Positions 36,005 through 45,500 of a DNA stretch of 64,000 nt are shown here, one piece after another. How positions within the stretch are numbered: the first letter of the stretch is position 1; each line of letters opens with the position of its first letter. Made by a program: the position numbers and the translations under genes. Origin of the DNA: an uncultured Vampirovibrio sp. (GTDB lineage Bacteria; Cyanobacteriota; Vampirovibrionia; Gastranaerophilales; Gastranaerophilaceae); the NCBI GenBank assembly GCA_910584405.1, contig CAJUAL010000007.1, positions 46,895 through 110,894 of the forward strand. The letters run 5' to 3'. Below the pieces are notes generated by a model. That model was not told where the DNA came from and made no database searches. It saw nothing but the letters and a program-made list of their open reading frames with translations.

Positions 36005-37291
36005 ATGATTTGTCCAAAATGTAATATCGCATTGGAAACTTTGCGCGTAAAAAGTGTTACTGTTTATTATTGTAAAACATGCAAAGCTATGTGGGTTTCA
36101 TTCCCTATGTTAAAGAAAATCGGAGCGATGCTCGATTTAAAATCCGAGCTGTTAAATCCTGCCGATATGGAATCAATTAATGTTAAAGAAGCTCCAAGAG
36201 CATGTCCTGAATGTACAAAACCTATGGATAAAGTTTATTTTAACGGAACACTTGTTGATAAGTGCTCTGAATGTAACGGTGTTTGGTTTGATAACGGGGA
36301 ATTATCTAAGTATTTTAGTTTCTTTATGAAAAATCCTGCAAAATTAACTGATAATGTTACTTTTGTCAAAGAAGTTTGCAGTATTGAACCCAAAAAAGAA
36401 CCGGAATATCATGAACTTGAAATCCAGAGTAAAGAAGTGGAAAAACCTGTATTATCTGTTAACGGTTTTTTTGTTGCATTTTGTTTGCTACTTGTTATTG
36501 CAGTAAGTTTATTACTGGTAATGGTAGCCCCGTTATTTGCAGCGCTTATCCCGATTTTAGTTATAGTTACGGTATTCGTTTGTGCAGGGTTTAAAATTTT
36601 AAAGCCTCAGGAAGCTTTTGTACTTACATTATTCGGTAAATATATGGGTACATTGCGAGGCGCAGGTTTTCACTGGGTTAACCCGCTTGCAGTCAGTGTA
36701 ACTCCGTTTACTCCGGTATCTTTAAAGGCTATGACCTTAGAAAACGGAAAACAAAAGATTAATGATCAAATGGGTAATCCTATTGAAGTCGGTATTATCG
36801 TAATTTGGGAAGTTCAAGATACTGCTAAAGCGATTTTCAATGTTGAAGATTACAAATCGTTTATTTCGGCTCAAAGTGATTCTGCGCTTAGAAATATTGT
36901 CAGAATGTATCCTTATGATGCTCCTGAAGCTTCAGGAGTCCAATCTTTAAGAGGTGACAGTGCAGAAATTTCTGCTAAACTAAAAGCCGAAATTCAACGT
37001 AATGTGAAAGTCGCAGGTATAAGAGTTGTTGATGCTAAAATAACCCATCTGGCTTACGCTCCTGAAATTGCTGTTGCAATGCTTCAAAGACAACAGGCTG
37101 CTGCTGTTATTGATGCGAAAAAAGCTATTGTCGACGGAGCTGTAGGTATGGTTGAAATGGCTTTAAACAGATTAAGTTCTAATAATGTTGTTCAATTAGA
37201 CGAGCTTGAAAAAGCTAAAATGGTTAATAACCTTCTTGTAATACTTTGCAGTAATAAAGAAGCTCAACCGGTTATAGGAAACAGACATTAA
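36005..37291 (+). CDS. Zinc-ribbon / SPFH (band 7) fusion membrane protein
   Basis: The 428-residue protein opens with two TFIIB-type zinc ribbons (C3, C6, C23, C26 and C67, C70, C87, C90), followed by two hydrophobic segments (about 152-200) and an SPFH/band 7 domain (about 205-400). The SPFH signs are RGAGFHWVNPL, PIEVGIIVIWEVQDTAKA and a C-terminal Ala-rich helix. SPFH proteins form membrane cages that organise microdomains and proteases. The ribbons would face the cytoplasm. GGGGAG lies before the ATG. This is a single gene with a terminator hairpin downstream. Confidence 0.85.
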   Translation: MICPKCNIALETLRVKSVTVYYCKTCKAMWVSFPMLKKIGAMLDLKSELLNPADMESINVKEAPRACPECTKPMDKVYFNGTLVDKCSECNGVWFDNGELSKYFSFFMKNPAKLTDNVTFVKEVCSIEPKKEPEYHELEIQSKEVEKPVLSVNGFFVAFCLLLVIAVSLLLVMVAPLFAALIPILVIVTVFVCAGFKILKPQEAFVLTLFGKYMGTLRGAGFHWVNPLAVSVTPFTPVSLKAMTLENGKQKINDQMGNPIEVGIIVIWEVQDTAKAIFNVEDYKSFISAQSDSALRNIVRMYPYDAPEASGVQSLRGDSAEISAKLKAEIQRNVKVAGIRVVDAKITHLAYAPEIAVAMLQRQQAAAVIDAKKAIVDGAVGMVEMALNRLSSNNVVQLDELEKAKMVNNLLVILCSNKEAQPVIGNRH

Positions 37292-37300
37292 GATTTAATA

Positions 37301-37330
37301 GGGGCGAAGCCTTATGGCTTCGCCCCTTAA
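37301..37330 (+). terminator. GC-rich hairpin after the SPFH gene
   Basis: GGGGCGAAGCC pairs perfectly with GGCTTCGCCCC around a TTAT loop. The T run is short (TTAA), so termination is likely but not ideal. Confidence 0.65.
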
Positions 37331-37351
37331 ACTCTATCCCGCATTCGGGGA

Positions 37352-37390
37352 CAAAAAATAAAACTGATACAGAAAAGCTCCTATATCAGT
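37352..37390 (-). terminator. Terminator after the sigma factor gene
   Basis: On the minus strand ACTGATA and TATCAGT form a stem, followed by TTTATTTTTTG. It lies about 37 bp after the sigma gene stop. Confidence 0.7.
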
Positions 37391-37426
37391 GATGAAAGAT
37401 GATGAATTTTACAACTATGAGTATGA

Positions 37427-38356
37427 TTAGTTTTCTATATAGTCTTTAAGATGTGCAAATTTTTCGTTATGTCTTAATTTGCTTATTGCTCCCTCTTCTA
37501 TTTGCCTAATTCTTTCTTTTGAATACCCCATAATGTTTCCCAGCTGAGCAAGCGTTTTTGGAGTTGATGAATTGATTCCGAATCTATGTATTAAAACTTT
37601 TTGCTCCCGTTCTGTTAATCCTTCTAACATTTGTGGTATTCCGTTTTGTAATAAATCTTTTTTTGTTTGTTCCTCAGGTGAGTTGCATGATTTATCTTCT
37701 ATATAATCCCCCAAGCATAAATCTTCTGTTACAGAGGTTTCTAAACTTATCGGTTCAAGTAAAATTGATTGTTTTATTTTCTTTAGTTTTGGTATACTTA
37801 TATCTAAATACTCCGCTAACTCAGAATCTGTCGGTTCTCTATCAAGTTTTGTTGATAATGTTGTATATGATCGTTTATATTTTCTTATTTTATCAGCCAT
37901 ATGAACGGGGATTCGTATTGATTTTGAATTATTTGCAATAGCTCTTATTATAGCTTGTTTTATCCACCAGGTTGCATATGTTGAAAATTTGAAATTCTTT
38001 GAATAATCAAACTTTTCTGCCGCTCTGATAAGTCCTATTGAGCCTTCTTGGACTAAATCCATAAACAGTACACCTTGACCGACGTATTTTTTTGCAATAC
38101 TTACTACAAGTCTTAGGTTTGCTTGAATAAGTTTTCGCTTTGCCATGTCTGATTTTTTCTCTTTGATTTCTTTTCCGAGAGTTTTTTCTTCATCAGATTT
38201 TAGAAGTTTAATTTTACCTATTTCTTTTAAATATGTTTGTAAAATATCGTCTTCATGAGCTATCGCACTGAATGTTTTAATCTCACTATCCTCTGTAGTG
38301 TCAATTATTTCAGGGTAGAATTTTTCGCGTTCGAAATTCTCTAAAGTAACTCCCAC
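37427..38356 (-). CDS. RpoD-like RNA polymerase sigma factor (group 2 type)
   Basis: The 309-residue sigma-70 family protein has region 1.2 (LQTYLKEIGKIKLL), region 2 (RLVVSIAKKYVGQGV, then MDLVQEGSIGLIRAAEKFDY and the melting segment FSTYATWWIKQAIIRAI), region 3 and region 4 (LGNIMGYSKERIRQIE). It lacks a long N-terminal region 1.1, which fits a non-essential group 2 sigma. The start is a GTG at 38356, 5 nt after GGAGG; the earlier TTG at 38368 contains that site. It is a candidate reader of the window's unusual boxes, though this is unproven. Confidence 0.9.
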   Translation of the reverse strand: MGVTLENFEREKFYPEIIDTTEDSEIKTFSAIAHEDDILQTYLKEIGKIKLLKSDEEKTLGKEIKEKKSDMAKRKLIQANLRLVVSIAKKYVGQGVLFMDLVQEGSIGLIRAAEKFDYSKNFKFSTYATWWIKQAIIRAIANNSKSIRIPVHMADKIRKYKRSYTTLSTKLDREPTDSELAEYLDISIPKLKKIKQSILLEPISLETSVTEDLCLGDYIEDKSCNSPEEQTKKDLLQNGIPQMLEGLTEREQKVLIHRFGINSSTPKTLAQLGNIMGYSKERIRQIEEGAISKLRHNEKFAHLKDYIEN

Positions 38357-38401
38357 AATTACCTCCAACTACTATTTATAAATCCTTACATTTTTATAGA
38401 C

Positions 38402-38423
38402 GAAACTTTTAAAAAAAAGTTTC
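38402..38423. repeat. Perfect inverted repeat upstream of the sigma gene
   Basis: GAAACTTTT and AAAAGTTTC are separated by AAAA, between the divergent sigma gene and tRNA-Val promoter. It could be an operator or a leader hairpin. Confidence 0.45.
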
Positions 38424-38433
38424 AACAAATCTC

Positions 38434-38462
38434 TTGACATTAAATTTTGTTCTTGGTAATAT
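38434..38462 (+). promoter_or_regulatory. Sigma-70 promoter of tRNA-Val
   Basis: TTGACA (38434-38439) and TAATAT (38457-38462) are 17 bp apart. The start is about 43 nt before the tRNA. Confidence 0.75.
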
Positions 38463-38512
38463 AAATCTTGCGAAGAGCAATAACACAATAGCTGAAAATT
38501 AAATAGTAATAT

Positions 38513-38588
38513 GGGTGTTTAGCTCAGTTGGTAGAGCGTCTCCCTTACAAGGAGAGGGTCGGGGGTTCAAGTCCCTCAACACCCACCA
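38513..38588 (+). tRNA. tRNA-Val (anticodon UAC)
   Basis: A 76-nt cloverleaf is present with GGGTGTT/AACACCC acceptor arm, anticodon loop CTTACAA (UAC) between TCTCC and GGAGA, and T-loop GTTCAAG. The CCA end is encoded (38586-38588). Its last bases recur 165 bp downstream. Confidence 0.96.
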
Positions 38589-38755
38589 TTAAAAGAAGTC
38601 TAAGACTTCTTTTTTTTTGTGTTTCGGGACTCCGTCCCAGACTGGCTTACTCGAAAATCTAATCTCAGTCGAGATTGATTTTCTACGTAATCTGCGCATA
38701 CATATCTCGTACGGCTCATTCTTCGCCTACGATTTAAGCATCAACACCCACCATT
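38576..38755 (+). other. tRNA 3'-end direct repeat enclosing a hairpin-rich insert
   Basis: TCAACACCCACCATT at 38576-38590 (the tRNA-Val end) is repeated exactly at 38741-38755. The 150 bp between hold a terminator and three further hairpins: GGGAC/GTCCC, GAAAATC...GATTTTC (around 38655-38685) and TCGTA...TACGA (around 38707-38733). No coding frame is credible. Flanking tRNA-end repeats are the mark of site-specific integration; a decayed second tRNA or a small structured RNA are alternatives. Confidence 0.6.
38591..38618 (+). terminator. Terminator of tRNA-Val
   Basis: AAGAAGTC/GACTTCTT with a TAA loop is followed by eight or more T. Confidence 0.9.
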
Positions 38756-38756
38756 T

Positions 38757-38782
38757 AAAAGAGCCGGTTAAGGCTCTTTTTT
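38757..38782 (+). terminator. Second terminator after the repeated tRNA tail
   Basis: AAAAGAGCC and GGCTCTTTT form a stem around GGTTAA, then TTAA. It stands after the repeat as the first terminator stands after the tRNA. Confidence 0.85.
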
Positions 38783-38827
38783 AATGCTAAATATTTCAAA
38801 AAGAGGCTTGTTTCAGCCTCTTTTCTT

Positions 38828-39703
38828 TTAAACTATATTATCAACATTATCCATTCGCTTTTGAGTTTCATGTTTTAGGATTTTCTTTGTCATGTAAACC
38901 AGCAAGCTTATACCGAGTAATATTATAAATGCTATAGCAAACCCGCTGTATCTTACATATTGAAGCTTAATCTCTGTCGGCCCGTTTTCTTTAACCTTCC
39001 AAGTGTAAACATTTCCTTCAAATGCGCTGTCTGCATTATTGTATGAAGCAAAAGACGGAACTCTTATTGATATTTCCATTTCAGGTTTTTGAGGTTCCTG
39101 CGCAGTTTCATTATTAATTTCTTCTATTGCTTCGTTAGTAAATTGTTTTGTATCTTCATCTAAATTAGCTTCAATAGAATCTTCCCTGTCCTGAGGTGCT
39201 TCCATCTCGTCCATATCACCGTACTTTTGATAATATTCAGGTTGAAGCGTTTTGGATTCAGGAGTTTCTGATTTATCTTCAATTGGTGTGATTTTACTTA
39301 TATTATTTTTATAATCATAAGTTAAGTCGATATTGTATGATGAAATCAGGAAGTTTTTCTTTATTTCAATAAATCTTCCGCTTTCGAGATTTGAGCTGAA
39401 TCCGAGTGAAGACAAATCTAAATCTTGGTTAGAAAGATTTTTTACTTTTTTCGTAGCTTTTATGCCTGATTGTTCTTTATCAAATACTGTTTCGACTTTG
39501 TATCCGTCATCAAGAAAGTTTTCGTAATTTTTCATAATAGTTTGAGCCGTATTATCAGCGGCATCATTTAGCTTTCCTTTATAGGTAAGCTCAGTAACTA
39601 CTTGAGCGGATTTATTGTCGTTGATTGTTATTTCGGTATTAACATTTGCGCACCCAGCAAGTAACGGTGCTAAAATCATAAGTGTTAATAACATTTTTTT
39701 CAT
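38828..39703 (-). CDS. Membrane-anchored lipoprotein, DUF3153/LppM-like
   Basis: The 291-residue protein has a lipoprotein signal (MKKMLLTLMILAPLLAGC, Cys18 lipidated), a beta-rich domain (about 20-120) that begins VNTEITINDNKSAQVVTELT, an acidic linker (about 140-205), and a C-terminal transmembrane helix (IAFIILLGISLLVY, about 255-272) with a basic tail. DUF3153 lipoproteins of cyanobacteria and mycobacterial LppM share this plan. Function is unknown. It is a single gene. Confidence 0.7.
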   Translation of the reverse strand: MKKMLLTLMILAPLLAGCANVNTEITINDNKSAQVVTELTYKGKLNDAADNTAQTIMKNYENFLDDGYKVETVFDKEQSGIKATKKVKNLSNQDLDLSSLGFSSNLESGRFIEIKKNFLISSYNIDLTYDYKNNISKITPIEDKSETPESKTLQPEYYQKYGDMDEMEAPQDREDSIEANLDEDTKQFTNEAIEEINNETAQEPQKPEMEISIRVPSFASYNNADSAFEGNVYTWKVKENGPTEIKLQYVRYSGFAIAFIILLGISLLVYMTKKILKHETQKRMDNVDNIV

Positions 39704-39788
39704 AACTAACTCTCCCTGTGTCGTAATATAAAATTATGATAACATAATTCTTCGTATATGTTAAATTATAAAGAATATTTAAGGTATA

Positions 39789-41147
39789 ATGCTTATTATG
39801 AAAATTAATGATGAATATGTACTAAAAATAGACAAGATGACAAATTCAGGGGCAGGACTTTCAAGAGTGAAAGATATGGTGGTGTTTGTTGAAAATACAT
39901 GCCCCGGGGATTTGGTAAAGGTTAAGATATCAAAAGTTAATAAATCATTTGCAACAGCAAATATTTTGGAAGTAGTTGAACCCTCAAAGTATAGGATTCA
40001 GCCGTTTTGCCCAATGCAAAAAGTTTGCGGAGCATGCCAGCTTCAGTATATAGATTATGACTATCAACTTAAGATAAAAAAAGAAATAACAGACGATGCA
40101 ATACGTAAAATCGGAGGTTTGGATATTGCGATTCATGAAACAATTCCAAGTCCTGAGGTAAAAAATTATCGCTGCAAGATTCAATATCCGATATCCAGAA
40201 CAAAAAATTCCGGAAGAATTTTAGCAGGTTATTACAAGCCAAAAAGTCATGAGATTGTTAATATTAAATATTGTCCGATCCAACCTGAAATTTGCGATAA
40301 AATAATCGAATTTATAAGAGAAAGAGCTTTTGATTATGGTATTTCGGGGTTTTTAGAGAAAAATCATACGGGTGAATTAAGGCATGTTGTCATAAGAAAT
40401 TCAAAGTATACAGGAAAAAATCTTGTTGTTTTAGTAGTAAATGCGACAAAAAGTTTTGACAGGTTAAATGATTTTGCAAAAGCAATATATGATGAATTTG
40501 AAGAAGTTTCGGGAGTTTGTGTTAATTTTAACTCTAAAAAAACTAATGTAATTCTGGGTGCTAAATCTGAATGTATTATAGGTTGTGATTATATAGAAGA
40601 AAAAATTACGGATAAAGTTTTTAGAATTGGCGCAAATACATTTTTCCAAGTTAATCCTAAAAGTGCTGAAAATATTTTTAAATACGTTAAAAATTATATT
40701 GCCGATAATTTTGAAAACCCGTTTGTGCTTGATGCTTATGCAGGAATAACATCTTTTGGAATAGTTGTATCTGATGTTTGTAAAAAAGTTGTCAGTGTTG
40801 AAGAAAATAAAGAATCTTGCGATTTAGCAAGGGTTGTTGTTAAAGAAAACAATGTTTCTAATGTCGAAATTCACAATATGGACGCAGGTAAATTTTTTGC
40901 AAAAGAAAAACGTAATTTTGATGTTGTAATCCTTGATCCTCCGCGTAAAGGCTGTAGTGAAGAGTCTTTGAATGAAGCATTGAGACTTTCAAAAAACACT
41001 ATCATCTATGTAAGCTGTAACCCTGCAACTTTAGCAAGAGATTTAAAATATTTAACGGCAAAAGGTGCAAAAGTTGAAAGTATTCAACCTTTTGACATGT
41101 TTTGTCACACATATCATGTTGAAAATGTTGCAATAATTAAGGTTTAG
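39789..41147 (+). CDS. rlmD: 23S rRNA (uracil-5-)-methyltransferase, RlmD/RumA type
   Basis: The 452-residue protein has an N-terminal TRAM domain (about 5-60), [4Fe-4S] ligands C74, C80, C83 and C162, an SAM-binding LDAYAGITSFG motif, LDPPRKGCSEE and the nucleophile Cys410 in VSCNPATLARDL. It methylates C5 of a uridine in 23S rRNA (U1939 in E. coli) or tRNA; the exact target cannot be told from sequence. Either ATG (39789 or 39798) could be used; AAGG favours the first. Its 3' end overlaps the convergent gene by 11 bp. Confidence 0.92.
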   Translation: MLIMKINDEYVLKIDKMTNSGAGLSRVKDMVVFVENTCPGDLVKVKISKVNKSFATANILEVVEPSKYRIQPFCPMQKVCGACQLQYIDYDYQLKIKKEITDDAIRKIGGLDIAIHETIPSPEVKNYRCKIQYPISRTKNSGRILAGYYKPKSHEIVNIKYCPIQPEICDKIIEFIRERAFDYGISGFLEKNHTGELRHVVIRNSKYTGKNLVVLVVNATKSFDRLNDFAKAIYDEFEEVSGVCVNFNSKKTNVILGAKSECIIGCDYIEEKITDKVFRIGANTFFQVNPKSAENIFKYVKNYIADNFENPFVLDAYAGITSFGIVVSDVCKKVVSVEENKESCDLARVVVKENNVSNVEIHNMDAGKFFAKEKRNFDVVILDPPRKGCSEESLNEALRLSKNTIIYVSCNPATLARDLKYLTAKGAKVESIQPFDMFCHTYHVENVAIIKV

Positions 41148-42390
41148 TTTTATCTTCAGTCTTTTGAGGACCGTACTTCTCAATTGTTGCATTGATATTA
41201 TTTTGAACTTTTATGATTGTATCTATATCGTCCATTCTATGACGTTTTAGTTCTTCAATTTTATCTTTTCTTGCTTGGGCAATATCTGATGTGTATATTG
41301 TTTTGTCTTCACGCTCTTGATATAAAGAAGATGCTTTTATTTGTTCAATAAGTTGTTCATCACAATCATTAAATTTAACTTTTTCTATTTCGTTTTTATA
41401 GTGTAAAGGTATTTTATATCTTATACCTTCAGCTAAGCCTCTTAAGGACAAACAATTACTTTGTGATAATTCTACAGGCTGCCTGAACGGATCATTTAAG
41501 TAATCTGCATTTTTCGCGTTGGTAAATAGCGGTATTGAAATATTTGAACATAAAATATTTGAAATAATTTTTATATTATTTTTTACCCTGTGAGCAGGAC
41601 TATGTTGTTCAGGGTCTTCAACTTTTGCAATATGTAAGCTGTCTTTTAATTCACGTCTGATATTGTATGAATACTTAGATTCTGCAATCTTAGCATTAGC
41701 AGTTTCTTTACCGAAAAGAATTATAACTTCCATTGGTGGAGCTTTCTTTTTAGTTTTGTCTTTTAATCTGAATTGAATATCTTCATAACCTGTTGGTAGA
41801 GGGTCACTTACATATTTGCGAAGTTCAGGTCTTAAGCCTTGAAGTTCTGTTTCTGTTACATCAGCAAGTCTTATATCAAAATCAGGTTTTCTGGTTCCCG
41901 GAACTTTAGCAATTTCATAGCCTCTATCATCCAGTTCTTTGATTATGTCATCAATTAATTTAAAGTCATGAGGATTTTTAACATATAAGGTAGAACGAAC
42001 TCTGTCTAACGGTTTAGCCCCGCTTCTGATAAGTTTTGAAACAAATGAATTTGTACTTTTTACAGGAGCATGTTCGCAGTAATCTCTGTCAAATTCTACT
42101 CCGCGATCGTTGAATTTCATTGCAATTGACTCAAGGATATCCATCAACCTATTACTATAGATTGTATATTCTGGAATCTTTTTTTCATAATTATCTTCAA
42201 CAAAATCAAGTATTTTTGTTCTTGCGGGTATATTTTCATGTTTTAAATCTTTGTTTTTAGCTGTAAATGATACTGTATCAGCCTTTAATTCAGAATGAAT
42301 TAAAGGCATAACACCAGTGTTATGCGAAATTTGAGATTTTGCGTATTGATTGTTTGCAAATAATCTTGAAGTTAAAAGTTGTATATTCAT
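41137..42390 (-). CDS. Putative RelA/SpoT-like fold protein
   Basis: The 417-residue protein begins MNIQLLTSRLFANNQYAKSQ, preceded by AAGGTAGG; an upstream in-frame extension is rejected. The first ~55 residues are disordered. Residues about 95-260 resemble a RelA/SpoT nucleotidyltransferase: VKSTNSFVSKLIRSG, PLDRVRSTLYVKNPHDFKLI, GYEDIQFRL and MEVIILFGKE. The strictly conserved synthetase motifs are not all present, so (p)ppGpp synthesis is doubtful. The C-terminus is helical and charged. A CTTTATATG box lies 31 bp upstream of the start. Confidence 0.55.
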   Translation of the reverse strand: MNIQLLTSRLFANNQYAKSQISHNTGVMPLIHSELKADTVSFTAKNKDLKHENIPARTKILDFVEDNYEKKIPEYTIYSNRLMDILESIAMKFNDRGVEFDRDYCEHAPVKSTNSFVSKLIRSGAKPLDRVRSTLYVKNPHDFKLIDDIIKELDDRGYEIAKVPGTRKPDFDIRLADVTETELQGLRPELRKYVSDPLPTGYEDIQFRLKDKTKKKAPPMEVIILFGKETANAKIAESKYSYNIRRELKDSLHIAKVEDPEQHSPAHRVKNNIKIISNILCSNISIPLFTNAKNADYLNDPFRQPVELSQSNCLSLRGLAEGIRYKIPLHYKNEIEKVKFNDCDEQLIEQIKASSLYQEREDKTIYTSDIAQARKDKIEELKRHRMDDIDTIIKVQNNINATIEKYGPQKTEDKTKP

Positions 42391-42421
42391 TAAAATTTTC
42401 CTACCTTCTTCACAATGAAAA

Positions 42422-42430
42422 CATATAAAG
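42422..42430 (-). promoter_or_regulatory. CTTTATATG box upstream of the RelA/SpoT-like gene
   Basis: It differs from CTTTATATA at the last base, is preceded by an A/T-rich run and lies 31 bp before the ATG at 42390. Confidence 0.4.
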
Positions 42431-42557
42431 AAAATTTTTTTACATATTTGTAACATAAATTTACAACTTTAAAATTTGGTCAAAATATATGTTTGTATTA
42501 TCATGTAGGGGTACAGTTGTAATTAAGTTATAGTAAAAATAAGGAGGGTAAATAATT

Positions 42558-45500
42558 ATGCCGGGAAAAACAATTACAGTTGACGGTAATTATGCTGCCG
42601 CTCATATAGCGTATGCTATGAGCGAAGTTTCAGCAATCTACCCAATCACTCCTTCATCTACTATGGGTGAATGGATCGATGAATGGGCTTCACAACACAA
42701 GAAAAACATTTGGGGCAAAGAAGTAAGAGTTGCAGAAATGCAATCAGAAGCAGGTGCAGCAGGTGCTGTTCACGGGGCTTTGGCTGCAGGTTCTTTAACT
42801 TCTACTTATACTGCTTCTCAAGGTTTATTACTTATGATTCCTGTAATGCACAAAGTTGCTGGTGAAATGCTTCCTACGGTATTCCACGTTGCTGCTCGTG
42901 CTTTAGCTGCTCAATCATTAGCAATCTTTGGTGACCATACTGACGTTATGGGCTGCCGTAACACAGGTTTTGCAATGTTAGCAGCTAACTCAGTTCAAGA
43001 AGAAATGGATTTGGCTTTAGTTGCTCACTTAGCTACTTATAAAGCTAAAGTTCCGTTCTTGCAATTCTTCGACGGATTCAGAACATCTCATGAAGTTCAC
43101 AAAATTGAAGAAATCTCTTACGAAGATATTAAATCATTAGTTGAACCTAAATATATTGAAGAATTCAGACAAAGAGCTTTAAGACCTGAAGCTCCTAAAT
43201 GTAAAGTCGGTGCTCAAAATACCGATGTTTACTTCCAAGGTCGTGAAACTGTTAACAAATACTATGAAGCAGTTCCTGATATCGTTCAAGAATATATGGA
43301 TAAAGTTGCTAAGTTAACAGGAAGACAATATCATCCGTTTGATTACGTTGGTGCTCCTGATGCTACTGACGTTATCGTAGCTATCGGTTCAGGTTGTGAA
43401 ACTATCGAAGAAACAATCGAATACTTGAACTCAACTCGCGGTACTAAATACGGTTTGGTTAAAGTAAGATTATACAGACCGTTTGACGTTAAACGTTTCA
43501 ATGAAGCTCTTCCTGAAACAGTTAAACGTATTACAGTTCTTGACAGAACTAAAGAACCTGGTTCAATCGGTGAACCTTTATACTTAGATGTTGTAGCTGC
43601 TATTGCAAACAAAGATATCAGAGTTATCGGCGGTCGTTACGGTTTATCTTCTAAAGAATTTACTCCGTCAATGGTTCTTGCAGTTTACAAACATGCTGAA
43701 AATAACGGATTCCACGGATTTACTGTTGGTATCGAAGATGACGTAACTAATTTGTCATTAAAAGTTGATGAACACATTGTTACTGAACCTGCAGGTACTA
43801 CAAATTGTATGTTCTGGGGATTGGGTTCAGACGGTACTGTTGGTGCTAACAAAAACTCAATTAAAATTATCGGTCAATATACAGATAAAGATGCTCAAGC
43901 ATACTTTGCTTATGACTCTAAAAAATCTTTCGGTGTAACCGTTTCTCACTTAAGATTCGGTGACAGCCCGATTAAATCAACATATTTAATTACGGCACCT
44001 GATTTTGTATCTTGCTCTGCTCATTCTTATATCGGCAGATATGACCTGTTAAAAGGTATTAAAGAAGGCGGAACATTCTTACTAAACAGCCCATACTCTA
44101 AAGATGAAGCTTTTGCTCATTTAACAAGAGATTTACAAAAAACTATCATTGATAAGAAAATCAAATTCTACAACGTAGATGCTGAAAAACTTATCAAAGA
44201 ACAACCGGGCTTAAGAGGTAAAGGTGCTAACACTGTAATGATGGTAGCTTACTTCAAAGTTTCAGGCATTATTCCGTTTGAACAAGCTCTTGAAGGTATG
44301 AAAGCTATGACAACAAAAACCTTCAAGAAAAAAGGTGACGATGTTGTTAACATGAACTTAGCTTTAATCGATGCTGCTGTTAACGCAACTGAAGAAGTTG
44401 TTGTTCCTTCAACATTAGACGGTGTAGGTTGTGTTGATGATGTTCAATTATTACCTGAAAATGCTTCAGAATTTGCTAAGAAAATCATTGAACCTTCAAT
44501 GAGATTAAAAGGTGATGATATCCCGGTTTCTGCTATGAGCGTTGACGGTGTAATCCCTACAGGTACAGCTTGTCTTGAAAAACGTGGTATCGCTCCTCGT
44601 GTACCTCATTGGAACAGCGAATTCTGTATTCAATGCGGAATCTGTGCTTCAGCTTGTCCGCACGCTGCAATCAGAACTAAATTAATTGAAGATAAAGACT
44701 TGAAAGATGCTCCTGAATCATTCAATGCAATCCCTGCAAAACCTGCTTTAGCTGATGAAAAATTCAAAGTTCAGGTTTACTGTGAAGATTGTACTGGATG
44801 CGGTGTTTGTATCGACCAATGTCCTATGTCTAAAAACCCTGAAAAAGCAGCTTTAACTTGGTCTACAATCGAAAAAGAAGTTGAAGATTGTGAACTTGTT
44901 AATGAAAAATTCTTCGATGAATTGCCTGACAACTTTATGGGTAGAAACACAACTAAAACAATTAAAGGCGCTATGCTTAGAAAACCATTATTTGAGTTCT
45001 CAGGAGCTTGTGCAGGTTGTGGTGAAACACCTTATGTTAAGTTAGTTTCTCAATTGTTCGGTGAAAACGCAATTGTAGCTAACGCAACAGGTTGTTCTTC
45101 AATCTACTCAGGTACATTCCCTACTATTCCTTATACAACTAATAAGGATGGAAGAGGTCCGGCTTGGGCTAACTCATTATTTGAAGATAATGCTGAATTT
45201 GGTTACGGTATGAGATTAGCTGTTAACCAAAACAGAGATACTTTAAAATCTTATGTTGAAAAAGTTCTTGAATGTGACAAAACACCTGCTGATTTGAAAG
45301 AAGCATTAGAAGGTGCTATGGCTCATTTTGATAACTCAAAAACAGAAGAAGCAGTTGCAGCTCAAGATAAAGCAAAAGAAGTTCTTGCAAAATACGCTGA
45401 TGTTGATTGTGAAGACTTAGCAAAAGTAAGAGAACTTCAAGACTACTTCACTGATAAATCAATCTGGATTATCGGTGGTGACGGTTGGGCAAACGATATC

